DNA of 64,000 bases from Rhizobium sp. PP-CC-3A-592 (GTDB lineage Bacteria > Pseudomonadota > Alphaproteobacteria > Rhizobiales > Rhizobiaceae), in assembly GCF_003217095.1 (NCBI RefSeq), contig NZ_QJSR01000001.1, positions 779,912 through 843,911 of the forward strand, given 5' to 3'. A program made the translations under genes and the position numbers. The notes under the pieces were generated by a model. It was not told the origin of the DNA and searched no databases. It worked only from the letters and a program-made list of their open reading frames with translations. Every line of letters starts with the position of its first letter. The first letter of the stretch is position 1. Positions 36,212 through 45,216 of the stretch are shown here, in pieces.

Positions 36212-36820
36212 ATGCTGGACCAGACCATGGCCAACCTGCGCTACTTCGATGATGCCAAGGCTCCCAAGGAACCACGCGGGGGCGTGTACACGGATTACCT
36301 CCGCACCGGGCGGATCAACCGCCAGACGTCCGAGGCGCGCGCCGCAAAGCGCTACCTGACGCACAAGGAAGTGGCCGAGCGCACGGGCCGCAAGCTGGAG
36401 GCCGCCGGCACGCTCGCCTACGACCGCATCAACGGCTTCCACGCCTCCATCCGCTTTCCCAAGATGATTTTCCACCGCACGCTCGATGGCAGCCCGCATC
36501 TCGGCTACTGTCATGTGACGGCGGCGCGCACCAAATTCGCGGACTATGACGATGTCCGCTGGTCGTTCTACATGGCCAACTTCTTCTGCGAAATCGGCAA
36601 GGACGAACATTTCTTCGACGATGTCCGCCGCGGATATTCGCGCATGTATTTCGCCGTCGCGATGGACCTCGACCGCGAGCAGGGCAAGCTCGTGATCAAC
36701 AGGACCGTCCGCGACGGCGGCCTCCTCTTCCGCACGCAGGACCCGAAGACGGCCCTGAAGAACGTGCTGATGCTGGGCGCCCGCAACGACGCCCTGCGCA
36801 CGATCATCCGCGCGCTCTGA
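36212..36820 (+). CDS. Uncharacterised conserved protein
   Basis: A 202-residue soluble protein I do not recognise. It has no signal peptide or membrane segment. It is rich in aromatic and charged residues, with stretches GVYTDYLRTGRINRQTSEAR, FPKMIFHRTLDGSPHLGY, WSFYMANFFCEIGKDEHFFD and RMYFAVAMDLDREQGKLVIN. The ATG at 36212 follows AAGGAAG. Codon use is like that of neighbours, and the even composition suggests a real folded protein. It is divergent from the riboswitch-gbcAB unit, about 300 bp from the riboswitch start, and about 115 bp from the convergent chemoreceptor gene. Confidence 0.75.
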   Translation: MLDQTMANLRYFDDAKAPKEPRGGVYTDYLRTGRINRQTSEARAAKRYLTHKEVAERTGRKLEAAGTLAYDRINGFHASIRFPKMIFHRTLDGSPHLGYCHVTAARTKFADYDDVRWSFYMANFFCEIGKDEHFFDDVRRGYSRMYFAVAMDLDREQGKLVINRTVRDGGLLFRTQDPKTALKNVLMLGARNDALRTIIRAL

Positions 36821-36937
36821 GAGAGGTCCGGAAAGCTCTTCATTTGAACGGAGTCTTCGCAGCGAACGGCACTGTCTCAACGATTGCTTCACGCCCGATG
36901 CCATCCGCTATGACGAAGGCGGAACCGCGTTCAACAC

Positions 36938-38437
36938 CTACCGATGCGAACCGACGGCCCGCATCCGCACGACCGAGTGAGGATGAGGCGTGGGAGCGCG
37001 ACTCTGCTCTGAGGACTTCCCTGCGCGGGGTCTCCCCTGCTTCGTCTGGAAATTGCTGACCAACCCTGCCAACTGCTCGGTCTCGCCCAGAAGGCTTTGC
37101 GTCGCGGCTGTGGTTTCCTCGACCATCGCCGCATTTCTTTGCGTGACCTTGTCCATCTGGTCGGCGGCTGTCGCGACCTCCTTCAAGCTCAAGGACTGCT
37201 CGCGAGCAGAGTCGGCCATTTTTGCGATCATTCCGGTGACGCCACCCACCTGGGTTACGATCTGGGCCAGGTTGTGGCCGGAGGCCGACACGAGTCCGAC
37301 GCCATGCGCGACCTGCGCCGTCGAGGTGGAGATCAGGGTTTTAATCTCCTTTGCCGCCTCTGCCGATCTTTGGGCGAGGCCCCGCACTTCTTGGGCGACC
37401 ACTGCAAAGCCACGTCCCGCGTCTCCCGCGCGCGCCGCTTCGACCCCGGCATTCAACGCCAGAAGATTGGTCTGGAAGGCTATCTGATCGATAACGCCGA
37501 TGATGCGCTCGATATTTTCGGACGACTGCTTGATTTCCGCCATTGCAGAGACCGCCTGCGACACAACGCCCTCCCCTTTTTTGGCCTCTGTCTGAGCAAT
37601 CAGAGCAGCGGCGCGGGCGTCGTCTGCATAGTGCGCGGTAAGGTTGACGCCTTTGACGACTTCCGACAAGGCCGACACCGTCTCCTCCAACGACGCTGCC
37701 TGCTGTTCCGTTCGCTGCGATAGTTCGCCGGCGGCGGCCGTGATTTGATTCAGCCCACCCTGCATCGAATTCACCGCGCCGATCACAGAACCGATGGTCA
37801 CGTCGAGTTGCGTCACGGCTTGGTTGAACTTCGTGCGAATGGGTTCGAATTCCGCCGCGATGGGCTGCTCCATACTGCCCGTCAGGTCGCCTGCAGCCAG
37901 ATTTTCCAGACAGTCTCCAACGGCTCTGATAAATCCGTTCAAATCTTCCGTTCGCGCATTGTCGATCGCCGCCTGACGGTCTCTCTCAGTCGAGATGTCC
38001 GTATTCAGTCCTTCTATGTAGCTGTGCATCACGACGGTCAGGTCTGCAAAGATGGAGCGTATCAGGCTCTCGACCAAGGCCGGCCGGTTTCGCGCCAGCA
38101 TGGATGTTTCATCGAGAAGCGAATTGACAATTGACGCCGAAAATTCCGAGTATGCTTTCATATAGGAAATATAGTCGAGTTGGCTCCGGACGTTTTTGAC
38201 GATCGGGACCATGAGATCAAAATAGTCTTTGTTAAAATCGCCCTTCGCTATGTAGTCGAATTTTTTAGACTCCATTTCAAGGACGTCTCTGGGTACTGAA
38301 GTCAAATTTTGATCAATTAATCTGTAAGCGGCAAGAAGGGCGACATCGAGGTGTTTCTCAACTTTTTTGTGAACGATGGCGCCGGTCTTCTTGTCGTCAA
38401 TACTCCACTCGACAATTCGCTCGTTTATTTTGAACAT
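36938..38437 (-). CDS. Soluble methyl-accepting chemotaxis protein, globin-like sensor
   Basis: A 499-residue cytoplasmic chemoreceptor with no transmembrane segment. Residues about 1-150 form a helical sensor resembling the protoglobin fold of HemAT-type receptors, but I cannot see the proximal His, so haem binding is doubtful. Residues about 160-230 resemble a HAMP-like linker ([20 protein letters not shown]). The signalling domain spans about 235-460 with the conserved hairpin tip region [20 protein letters not shown] followed by [20 protein letters not shown]. No C-terminal CheR-docking pentapeptide is seen; the tail is basic. Expected to control CheA in the cytoplasm. Confidence 0.9.
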   Translation of the reverse strand: MFKINERIVEWSIDDKKTGAIVHKKVEKHLDVALLAAYRLIDQNLTSVPRDVLEMESKKFDYIAKGDFNKDYFDLMVPIVKNVRSQLDYISYMKAYSEFSASIVNSLLDETSMLARNRPALVESLIRSIFADLTVVMHSYIEGLNTDISTERDRQAAIDNARTEDLNGFIRAVGDCLENLAAGDLTGSMEQPIAAEFEPIRTKFNQAVTQLDVTIGSVIGAVNSMQGGLNQITAAAGELSQRTEQQAASLEETVSALSEVVKGVNLTAHYADDARAAALIAQTEAKKGEGVVSQAVSAMAEIKQSSENIERIIGVIDQIAFQTNLLALNAGVEAARAGDAGRGFAVVAQEVRGLAQRSAEAAKEIKTLISTSTAQVAHGVGLVSASGHNLAQIVTQVGGVTGMIAKMADSAREQSLSLKEVATAADQMDKVTQRNAAMVEETTAATQSLLGETEQLAGLVSNFQTKQGRPRAGKSSEQSRAPTPHPHSVVRMRAVGSHR

Positions 38438-38812
38438 CCGCGTCTCCCCCTATCCGATTAATCGTTCGTGAGAGTATCATAAAAAACTAATGAAAATTAT
38501 TCCTTAATTTCGCGCCATTGATACATTATTTTACTGGTCCGGGCCGATCGTGCGAAAGCTTTTATCGGGCAATATTAGACAAGCGAGACAATTTTTCCTC
38601 AATACATGCTCGGCACCTCTGATCCCGAGAATCGTTTTCTCGATAAACGTGACAAGAGACGATCCGAATCCATTCCCGAATTCCGTGAGAACGATGGTTC
38701 ATCAGGTCATTGCGTCTCATCTTTTTCGCATGTCGTTCCCGCAAAGCGGCTGCATAGTTTTGCGCGACTTGGTATAAGACCACCGCCTCAATGGGCGGAA
38801 GCGTGGAACGGC
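38438..38812. other. Intergenic region between chemoreceptor and Sua5 genes
   Basis: A 375-bp gap between divergent genes. The left 100 bases are AT-rich and hold the chemoreceptor promoter. Around 38728-38775 is a sequence (GCGGCTGCATAGTTTTGCGC within it) like a motif that recurs in Rhizobium intergenic regions. Short frames here look spurious. Confidence 0.5.
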
Positions 38813-39805
38813 ATGGCAGAGATCATCGAGACGACCTTGGACCGGGTGCGGGCGCTGGAACGCGCCGTGGACGTGCTGGGCCGAGGCCGGCCGATCGCGC
38901 TGCCGACGGAGACCGTCTACGGGCTTGCGGCCGATGCGACGCGGGCCGATGCGATCGCCTCGATCTATGAGGTGAAGGGCCGGCCACGTTTCAACCCGCT
39001 GATTTCGCACGTGTCCGACATGGAGATGGCCGAAAGCCACGGCCTGTTCGATCCCCTATCGCGTCGGCTGGCGGAGGCCTTCTGGCCGGGGCCGCTGACG
39101 CTGGTGGTCGCGCGGGCGCCCGGCAGCGCCGTGCACGCGCTGGCGACGGCCGGGCTCGACACGCTCGGCCTGCGGATGCCGGCGGGTTTCGCGCGCGAGG
39201 TCATCGCCGCCTTCGGCAAGCCGCTGGCAGCGCCCAGCGCCAACACGTCGGGGCGGATCAGTCCGACGACGGCGGCGCATGTAGCCGACGATCTTGGTTC
39301 CGCCATCGACCTCATTCTCGACGCCGGACCGGCGGGCATCGGGCTCGAATCGACCATCGTCAAAGTGGAGAACGGGCAGCTTCGCCTGCTGCGGCCGGGC
39401 GGGCTGGAGGCGGCCGACATCGAGGCCGTCGCCGGGCAGCGGCTTTTGCGACCGGAGGCCGCGGGTGCAGCCATAAAGGCGGCCGGTGCCGCCCTGGAGG
39501 CGCCGGGCATGCTCGCCTCGCATTATGCGCCGGGTGCCGCCGTGCGGCTGGATGCGACGGATGTGCGGCCGGGGGAAGCCCTGATCCGCTTCGGGGGGAT
39601 GGCCCTTCCCGGCGAGGCGGCGGCGGTGATCGTGCTCGATCTCAGCCCATCCGGCCATCTGCGGGAAGCCGCCGCCAACCTCTTTTCCTATATGAAGCAG
39701 GCGGACGCCACGGGCGCCCGGACGATCGCCTTTTCCGCTATTCCGAGCCAAGGCCTCGGCGAGGCCATCCGCGACCGGCTGGAGCGCGCGGCGGCCCCCC
39801 GCTGA
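38813..39805 (+). CDS. tsaC: L-threonylcarbamoyladenylate synthase (Sua5 type)
   Basis: First enzyme of the tRNA t6A modification pathway, making threonylcarbamoyl-AMP from threonine, bicarbonate and ATP. The 330-residue product has both domains of the long Sua5 form: a YrdC domain with LPTETVYGLAADATR, YEVKGRPRFNPLISHV and PSANTSGRISPT, and after HYAPG near residue 240 the Sua5 C-terminal domain. The ATG at 38813 starts MAEIIETTLDRVRALERAV. An upstream in-frame extension lacks homology. The FAD oxidase follows after about 24 bp. Confidence 0.93.
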   Translation: MAEIIETTLDRVRALERAVDVLGRGRPIALPTETVYGLAADATRADAIASIYEVKGRPRFNPLISHVSDMEMAESHGLFDPLSRRLAEAFWPGPLTLVVARAPGSAVHALATAGLDTLGLRMPAGFAREVIAAFGKPLAAPSANTSGRISPTTAAHVADDLGSAIDLILDAGPAGIGLESTIVKVENGQLRLLRPGGLEAADIEAVAGQRLLRPEAAGAAIKAAGAALEAPGMLASHYAPGAAVRLDATDVRPGEALIRFGGMALPGEAAAVIVLDLSPSGHLREAAANLFSYMKQADATGARTIAFSAIPSQGLGEAIRDRLERAAAPR

Positions 39806-39829
39806 TCCTGCCATCTTGAGAGCACCGTC

Positions 39830-41263
39830 ATGACCAACACCGTCCCCTCTCCCGATCTTGTCCAGCGCTTCGTCGATCTCGTCGGCGGCCATGCGGAGGT
39901 GGGGGCCGATGTCGAGGATCGCTATCTGGTGGAAACCCGCGGGCTCTATCGCGGCACGACGCCGGCGGTCTTGAAGCCTGCAAACGTCGCGGAGGTCGCC
40001 GCGATCCTGAAGCTTGCCAGCGAAACCGGCGTCGCCATCGTGCCGCAGGCGGGCAATACCGGCCATGTCGCCGGGCAGATCCCACGGACAGGTGCGGCCG
40101 ACATTCTCCTGTCGCTGGAGCGGATGAACCGCATTCGCGACGTCGATCCGGTCGGCAATGTCATCGTGGCGGATGCCGGCTGCATTCTCGCCGACATCCA
40201 GACGGCGGCCGACCGGGTGGACCGGCTGTTTCCGCTGTCGCTCGGCTCGGAGGGCTCCTGCCGGATCGGCGGCAACCTTTCGACCAATGCCGGGGGAACG
40301 GCGGTGCTCGCCTATGGCAATATGCGCCAGCTGTGCCTGGGCCTCGAAGTGGTGCTGCCGACCGGCGAGATCTGGGACGGGCTGCGCCGCCTGAAGAAGG
40401 ACAATACGGGATACGATCTGCGCGACCTCTTCATCGGCGCGGAAGGCACGCTGGGCGTCATCACCGGTGCGGTGCTGCGGCTGTTCCCCAAGCCCCTCGG
40501 CCATGAGGTGGCCCTTGCCGGCCTGCGCACGGTCGAAGATGCGCTGGCCCTGTTCGAGCGGGCGTCCACGCTCTGCGGTCAGACCTTGACCGGGTTCGAG
40601 CTGATGCCGCGCATCGGCATCGACTTTTCGGTGCGCAACATTCCCGGCGTCACGGACCCGATGGCGACGGTGCATCCCTGGTACGTGCTGATCGATATTT
40701 CGAGCTCCGACAGTGCGGAAAGTGCTGGGCGCACGATGGAAGCGCTGCTCTCCGGCGCCCTCGAGGACGGGCTCGTGGACGATGCGATCGTCGCCTCCAG
40801 CGAGGCGCAGCGAAAGGCGCTCTGGCACATGCGCGAGAGCCTGTCGCTGGCGCAGCGGCCGGAAGGCGGGTCGATCAAGCATGATGTGTCGGTGCCGATC
40901 GCCAGCATCCCCGCCTTCATGGCGCAGGCCGATGCGGCCGTGATGGCGGCGATACCCGGCGCGCGGATCTGCTCCTTCGGCCATATGGGCGACGGCAACA
41001 TCCACTACAACATCTCCCAGCCGGTCGGCGCCGACAAGCAGGCATTCCTCGAACGCTGGCGGGAGATGAACGCGATCGTGCACGGCCTCGTGCTCGCCCA
41101 TGGCGGCTCGATCTCCGCCGAGCATGGCATCGGCCAGCTGAAGCGCGACGAGCTGGCGGAGGTGCGCCATGGCATCGAGATCGACCTGATGCAGCGGATC
41201 AAGCATGCCTTCGACCCGGCCGGGATCATGAACCCGGACAAGGTGTTGCAGATCAAGCCATAA
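39830..41263 (+). CDS. FAD-linked oxidase (GlcD/D-2-hydroxyglutarate dehydrogenase-like)
   Basis: A 477-residue VAO/PCMH-type flavoprotein probably oxidising a D-2-hydroxy acid. The FAD motif is VPQAGNTGHVAGQIPRTG, then GGNLSTNAGGTAVLAYGNMR, FIGAEGTLGVITGAVLRLFP, and the C-terminal cap with FGHMGDGNIHYN and HGGSISAEHGIGQLKRDEL. Family enzymes include D-lactate, glycolate and D-2-hydroxyglutarate dehydrogenases; this cannot be narrowed. The ATG at 39830 lies about 24 bp downstream of the Sua5 gene, probably the same operon. Confidence 0.9.
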   Translation: MTNTVPSPDLVQRFVDLVGGHAEVGADVEDRYLVETRGLYRGTTPAVLKPANVAEVAAILKLASETGVAIVPQAGNTGHVAGQIPRTGAADILLSLERMNRIRDVDPVGNVIVADAGCILADIQTAADRVDRLFPLSLGSEGSCRIGGNLSTNAGGTAVLAYGNMRQLCLGLEVVLPTGEIWDGLRRLKKDNTGYDLRDLFIGAEGTLGVITGAVLRLFPKPLGHEVALAGLRTVEDALALFERASTLCGQTLTGFELMPRIGIDFSVRNIPGVTDPMATVHPWYVLIDISSSDSAESAGRTMEALLSGALEDGLVDDAIVASSEAQRKALWHMRESLSLAQRPEGGSIKHDVSVPIASIPAFMAQADAAVMAAIPGARICSFGHMGDGNIHYNISQPVGADKQAFLERWREMNAIVHGLVLAHGGSISAEHGIGQLKRDELAEVRHGIEIDLMQRIKHAFDPAGIMNPDKVLQIKP

Positions 41264-41283
41264 AGCCGCAGCGGCCGTCGTCC

Positions 41284-43743
41284 TCAGCCACCCATGCGCA
41301 ATTGCGAAATGGCGAGCAGCGATTCGCTGCTGATGCCGCCGCTTCCGGCCGTGGAGTTGAAGATCGCCAGCGCCGGAGACGTGTCCGTGTTGTTCTCGAC
41401 ATCATAGAGTGCGGTAAACCGCTTCATCAGCTTTTCGAGTTTTTCCGGATCGCGCAGATCCTTCACGTCCAGGACACGCTTGATGTATTCCGACTGTACA
41501 TCGACGTTGGCACTGCTCATCTCTTCGGGAATGCTGTAGGCCGTCCGCACCACCTGCATCAGGGCAGTGTCGGCGAGAATATCGAAGGTGGAGCCGATAC
41601 CGGGCGCCATGCGGCGGAAGTAGAGCGCGAGACGGACGCCGGCATTGTCCTCGCCCTTCTGCTCTTCGAGCGTCTGATTGTAATAGAGGTCCTGCGTTTC
41701 CAGAAGACCACGGCGGGTCTGGATCTGGTTTTCCTGCGGGCGCACCGTCTTGCCGGTCGCATCGAAGTTGAAGGAGGCGACGAGCGCGTGGTAGCGCGGG
41801 TCGGCTTCCGTGTTGATGAAGCTCTTCGGGTCGGAGACATCCGATGTGAAGACCTTCTTCAGCTCGTCCTTCTTCACCGTCGTCGGATCGATGCCGGTTG
41901 CGACCAGTATGAAGTTCGTCATGCGCGGATCTTTCAGGAGATCGTCGAGCGTTTTGACCTTCTCCATCTGCGCCGCGTAGTATTTGGCCTCGGTCGTCGC
42001 GTCGGTCTTGTCCTTCTCCGTGCCGAACTGGCTCTTGGCCACCACATAGGCCTTGGAGATCTGCAGGATTTCGGACTCCGACTGCGCAAGCTTCGGCGCA
42101 CCGACCTTGCCGTCGGCCTTGAAGTTGAAGGCGTTGGTCAATTGGACGTAGCGGTCGTCCTTCAGCGTGTTGACGTAGCTTTTCGGATCGTTCACGTCGC
42201 TGGTCAGGATCCTGCGCAGCTCGCGCGCGGTCTTGCCTTCGTTCTCCAAGCCGAAAGCCGAGAGCGCAACCTGCACGCCCTTCGGGTTGCTCAGCAGGGC
42301 ATCGACGGTGGTGATCGTGCCGATCAGCGTCTTGTAGGCGGAGATCAGGGACTCGTCCGTCGCATCCGCCGCATCATTGTAGCGGTTCATGTAGTTTGCC
42401 GAGGCCGCACTTTTCTGCGCCGCCGTCTGGGGTACGTCGCCGGCCGCCAGCGTTCCGTCCGGCTTGAAGTTGAAGCCGGCGGCCAGCGCCTTGTAGGCGG
42501 CGTTGTTTTCCGCACCCGTCGTGTTGGCATAGCTGGCGGGATCGTTGAGGTCGCTGGTGATGATGGCGTTGAGCACGCTCGATCCCGTTCCGCGCGGAAT
42601 GCCGTAGGCCGTGATGATGAAGGAGCGCATGCGGCTGTCGGCAAGCAGGTCCGTCGCGGTCGTGAAATCGTTGACGTGCGCCTCGAAATAATCCTTGTTG
42701 ATCAGCGCACCGGTGCCCGTGAGGCGCGGCGCGGAGGCGAAGTAAAGCTCGCGCATCGAGGCCTTGTCGGCATCGCCCACGAGCGGGGTCGCGGTCGGCG
42801 CGGTGCCGTCGGCGTTGAATTTGAAGGCCGTCGCCATGGCCTTCAGATTGATGGCGAGGGTGCCCGCATATTCCAGCTGCGCATATTCCGACGAGAGCGC
42901 CGAGACGTTGGCCGCCGTCTGGGAAAAGGGCGGCAGTTCGGCGTTGCGGGCATCATAGATCGCCTGCTGTTCATTGATCTTCGCCTGGATGGCCGGCTGG
43001 TCGGCGCCAGGCTGCGACAGGCTCGCGGTCAGCGACGCGATCTGCGCGGACGCGCTGGAGCGCTCGTCGTATTTGACGAGCGTCGTCCGGATCTCCGCTC
43101 CGCGAACGGACAGCGCGTCGGCGGCGGTCTGTTGCAGCGTATTGACGTAGCTCGCGGGGTCGTTGATGTCGCTTGTCAGGGCCTGGCGCACCTGCGTAAA
43201 ATCGAAACTGTCGGGCTTCAGCCCGAAAAGCGGGAAGGCATAGTCGCGCAAACGCTCGTTCTGCAGGAACTGATCGACGGTCTGGATGTTGCCGCCCGCG
43301 GTCATTGCGTTGAAATAGTTCACTTCCGTGTTCATCGCGCTGTCGGCATTGGCGATATTGGCATTGTAGAGACCGATCAGCGCATCTTCCTGCGCGCCGG
43401 TCTGTGCCACCGTGGTCGACTTGTCGAAGCTGAAGGCCATCGCGAAATTGCGATAGCGATCGTCGCTCAGCTTGTTGGCATAGCTGGCATCGTCGTTGAG
43501 GTCGCTTTCCAGCACCTTGCGCATGAACGCCTTGGCATAGGTCATGTCCTCGAGGCCGTGAGCCTTCATGGCGTAGGAATAGAGCCGGTAGTCGTCGAGG
43601 AAGGCATCGACGGTCGTGACCTTGCCGATGTTCTCCTTGTAATACTGGGTATCGCGCTCGACCATCTTCTGCTGGGAGATGCGATTGATGCTCTCCTTCA
43701 TGTCTCGGACGACGAGATTATAGTCGAGATAGGTCGATGCCAT
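41284..43743 (-). CDS. Large DUF1217 repeat protein (flagellum-associated family)
   Basis: An 819-residue soluble protein built of six diverged DUF1217 repeats. Each has a TVDAFL/TLDDLL start, a helix ending in a YA/FGL turn, and then SDxNDPxSYxN, for example VLESDLNDDASYANKL, ALTSDINDPASYVNTL, IITSDLNDPASYANTT, ILTSDVNDPKSYVNTL and VFTSDVSDPKSFINTE; the last repeat is more diverged. DUF1217 members are known from rhizobial flagellar gene regions. No flagellar gene adjoins here. The ATG at 43743 begins MASTYLDYNLVVRDMKESIN; longer forms add a low-complexity leader. Export signals are not visible. Confidence 0.87.
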   Translation of the reverse strand: MASTYLDYNLVVRDMKESINRISQQKMVERDTQYYKENIGKVTTVDAFLDDYRLYSYAMKAHGLEDMTYAKAFMRKVLESDLNDDASYANKLSDDRYRNFAMAFSFDKSTTVAQTGAQEDALIGLYNANIANADSAMNTEVNYFNAMTAGGNIQTVDQFLQNERLRDYAFPLFGLKPDSFDFTQVRQALTSDINDPASYVNTLQQTAADALSVRGAEIRTTLVKYDERSSASAQIASLTASLSQPGADQPAIQAKINEQQAIYDARNAELPPFSQTAANVSALSSEYAQLEYAGTLAINLKAMATAFKFNADGTAPTATPLVGDADKASMRELYFASAPRLTGTGALINKDYFEAHVNDFTTATDLLADSRMRSFIITAYGIPRGTGSSVLNAIITSDLNDPASYANTTGAENNAAYKALAAGFNFKPDGTLAAGDVPQTAAQKSAASANYMNRYNDAADATDESLISAYKTLIGTITTVDALLSNPKGVQVALSAFGLENEGKTARELRRILTSDVNDPKSYVNTLKDDRYVQLTNAFNFKADGKVGAPKLAQSESEILQISKAYVVAKSQFGTEKDKTDATTEAKYYAAQMEKVKTLDDLLKDPRMTNFILVATGIDPTTVKKDELKKVFTSDVSDPKSFINTEADPRYHALVASFNFDATGKTVRPQENQIQTRRGLLETQDLYYNQTLEEQKGEDNAGVRLALYFRRMAPGIGSTFDILADTALMQVVRTAYSIPEEMSSANVDVQSEYIKRVLDVKDLRDPEKLEKLMKRFTALYDVENNTDTSPALAIFNSTAGSGGISSESLLAISQLRMGG

Positions 43744-44076
43744 TTGCCGCCCCGTTGCCTTGACGTCTGCTGCTTGCCGCCGCCGCGCGCACGCGCCGAA
43801 GGGCACGCGCCGGCAAGCTGCGGCCATGTCGCTTCACCATGACCGCTGCTGCTTGCGCGAGGCTTTTTGCGGAGAATGCGCGGCTGCGCGTTGACGTCTT
43901 CTAAACCGTAAAGCGTCGAGCTTTGCTAACCATCGGGGAATGCAAAGTTTTTTAACCGCGAATTTTAAGCGGTCTCAAACAGGCGCCGCCTATGTTGACC
44001 TCCATAGAAGACGAAAACGTCTCGATGAGAAAAGACCGGAAACCGGCTCTCAAGGGTAAAACAAGGGCGAAATGAC
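43744..44076. other. Intergenic region, divergent promoters
   Basis: A 333-bp gap between the DUF1217 and DUF6101 genes with locally AT-rich segments near 43930-43975 suitable for promoters. No repeat, RNA gene or further reading frame was recognised. Confidence 0.5.
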
Positions 44077-44643
44077 ATGCTGAAAACCGTTTCTCAACCT
44101 GCATGGGTCGATACCGAACTGCGGCTCGATCCGAAGCGTTTCCCGCAACATGCCAGCTTTGCGCTGCCAGGCGCCCGGAGCAATGTGACGATCAGCCTCG
44201 ACGAACGCGGTGCCGTGATGCGTAAGGTTCTGCCATCGAGCGGCCTGCCGCTGTCCATCGCGCTGCCGGCGCGGGCCTTCAAGGGCGTTGCCGCCCGTGC
44301 CATCGACCATGGCGACGGCGAGGTGACGGTGACGCTGGAACTGCACCACGACGATCCGGACCTGTGCGTGCCCCTTCTCGTCGCACACGACCTGTCCGAC
44401 ATTGCCGCCGACTGGCGCGCCTGGTCGGAAGCCTACCGCATTCCGATGCTGATGGTGGAAGCCGACGGGGTCGCCCGGCCGCTCGACAACCATCTCGGCG
44501 ATGTGAAGACCCATGCGATCGTCCCGCGCCGCCGCCATTCGCTTCACGCCAAGCGCCGCCCGCGCTTCCTGATGCGCCGGGCCACCGGCAGCCTCGGCGT
44601 GGCGATGAAGATCGACGGCTCCGAGATCATCGCCCGTCGCTGA
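44077..44643 (+). CDS. DUF6101 family protein
   Basis: A 188-residue protein matching the family called DUF6101, found beside ubiA in Rhizobiaceae. Conserved-looking stretches are DTELRLDPKRFPQHASFALP, LPLSIALPARAFKGVAARAI, CVPLLVAHDLSDIAADWRAW and the basic HAIVPRRRHSLHAKRRPRFL near the end. No signal peptide or membrane segment; function unknown. The start at 44077 lies five bases after an out-of-frame ATG. Confidence 0.8.
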   Translation: MLKTVSQPAWVDTELRLDPKRFPQHASFALPGARSNVTISLDERGAVMRKVLPSSGLPLSIALPARAFKGVAARAIDHGDGEVTVTLELHHDDPDLCVPLLVAHDLSDIAADWRAWSEAYRIPMLMVEADGVARPLDNHLGDVKTHAIVPRRRHSLHAKRRPRFLMRRATGSLGVAMKIDGSEIIARR

Positions 44644-44789
44644 TCTGTCCTATCTCTCCTCCAGTGCAAGAAGTCGGTCGTCCCTGCGGCCGGCTTTTTG
44701 TTTGTGGAGATAGCTTGTTTCGTAAGCCCCTTCCGGAACAATCAAGATGCCGTTCCTGTTGCTTTGGTGAAACCGCCAAGGAGGATGCC

Positions 44790-44957
44790 ATGACAGCGGA
44801 CAAGCCGACGACGACAGACGATCCCGCCTCGACAACCCCGAAGACGGAGGCCGAGCGCGAACGGTTGCTGAAGGACGCGGACCAGAACCGGGTCGATAGC
44901 GATGATGGCGAGGACGAGGTCGTGCCCGATCCGGCCAACGACTGGCCGGCTGCCTGA
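44790..44957 (+). CDS. Small acidic hypothetical protein
   Basis: A 55-residue, highly charged protein beginning MTADKPTTTDDPASTTPKTE and ending in an Asp-rich EDEVVPDPANDWPAA-type tail. A strong AAGGAGG ribosome site (44778-44784) sits five bases before the ATG, the best evidence it is translated. Probably intrinsically disordered. It is too short to place in a family; similar short acidic proteins exist in rhizobia. Confidence 0.6.
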   Translation: MTADKPTTTDDPASTTPKTEAERERLLKDADQNRVDSDDGEDEVVPDPANDWPAA

Positions 44958-45006
44958 ACGGGTATGTTTTTTTGCGGGAGCGGGTCGGACGGTGGTTTGG
45001 GCTAGG

Positions 45007-45176
45007 AAAAAAGACCCTCTCTGGCCTGCCGGCCATCTCCCCCACAAGGGGGGAGAGGACTCGTGGGACGCCCTGAGCTTTAATCTTGAACGTTTCTTAT
45101 GAAGCGAGCGGTTGCCCCGAGTCTTCTCCCCCCTTGTGGGGGAGATGCCCGGCAGGGCAGAGAGGGCCTTCCTTTT
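45007..45176. repeat. Long palindromic rhizobial repeat (family B)
   Basis: Inverted repeat with left arm 45007-45064 and right arm 45118-45176. The arms share a core CATCTCCCCCACAAGGGGGG next to GCCTGCCGG / CCGGCAGGGC, a sequence I recall as a very common intergenic repeat (RIME-like) of Rhizobium and Agrobacterium. It sits between the convergent small acidic gene and ubiA and fills the 258-bp gap, where its hairpin can end both transcripts. Confidence 0.9.
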
Positions 45177-45216
45177 AGACCAAGCAAACCCACACCACTT
45201 CTGCGAAAAAAGCCCC

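Noticed and set aside
38562..38783. 73-codon minus-strand frame between the chemoreceptor and Sua5 genes
   Set aside because: No ribosome site or motif; it overlaps a probable repeat and promoter region.
39056..41206. Long minus-strand frame opposite the Sua5 and FAD oxidase genes
   Set aside because: It spans two well-defined plus-strand genes and has antisense-type composition with no domain.
41302..43842. Long plus-strand frame opposite the DUF1217 gene
   Set aside because: The minus strand has six clear internal repeats; the plus frame is its shadow, rich in Arg, Val and Gly without motifs.
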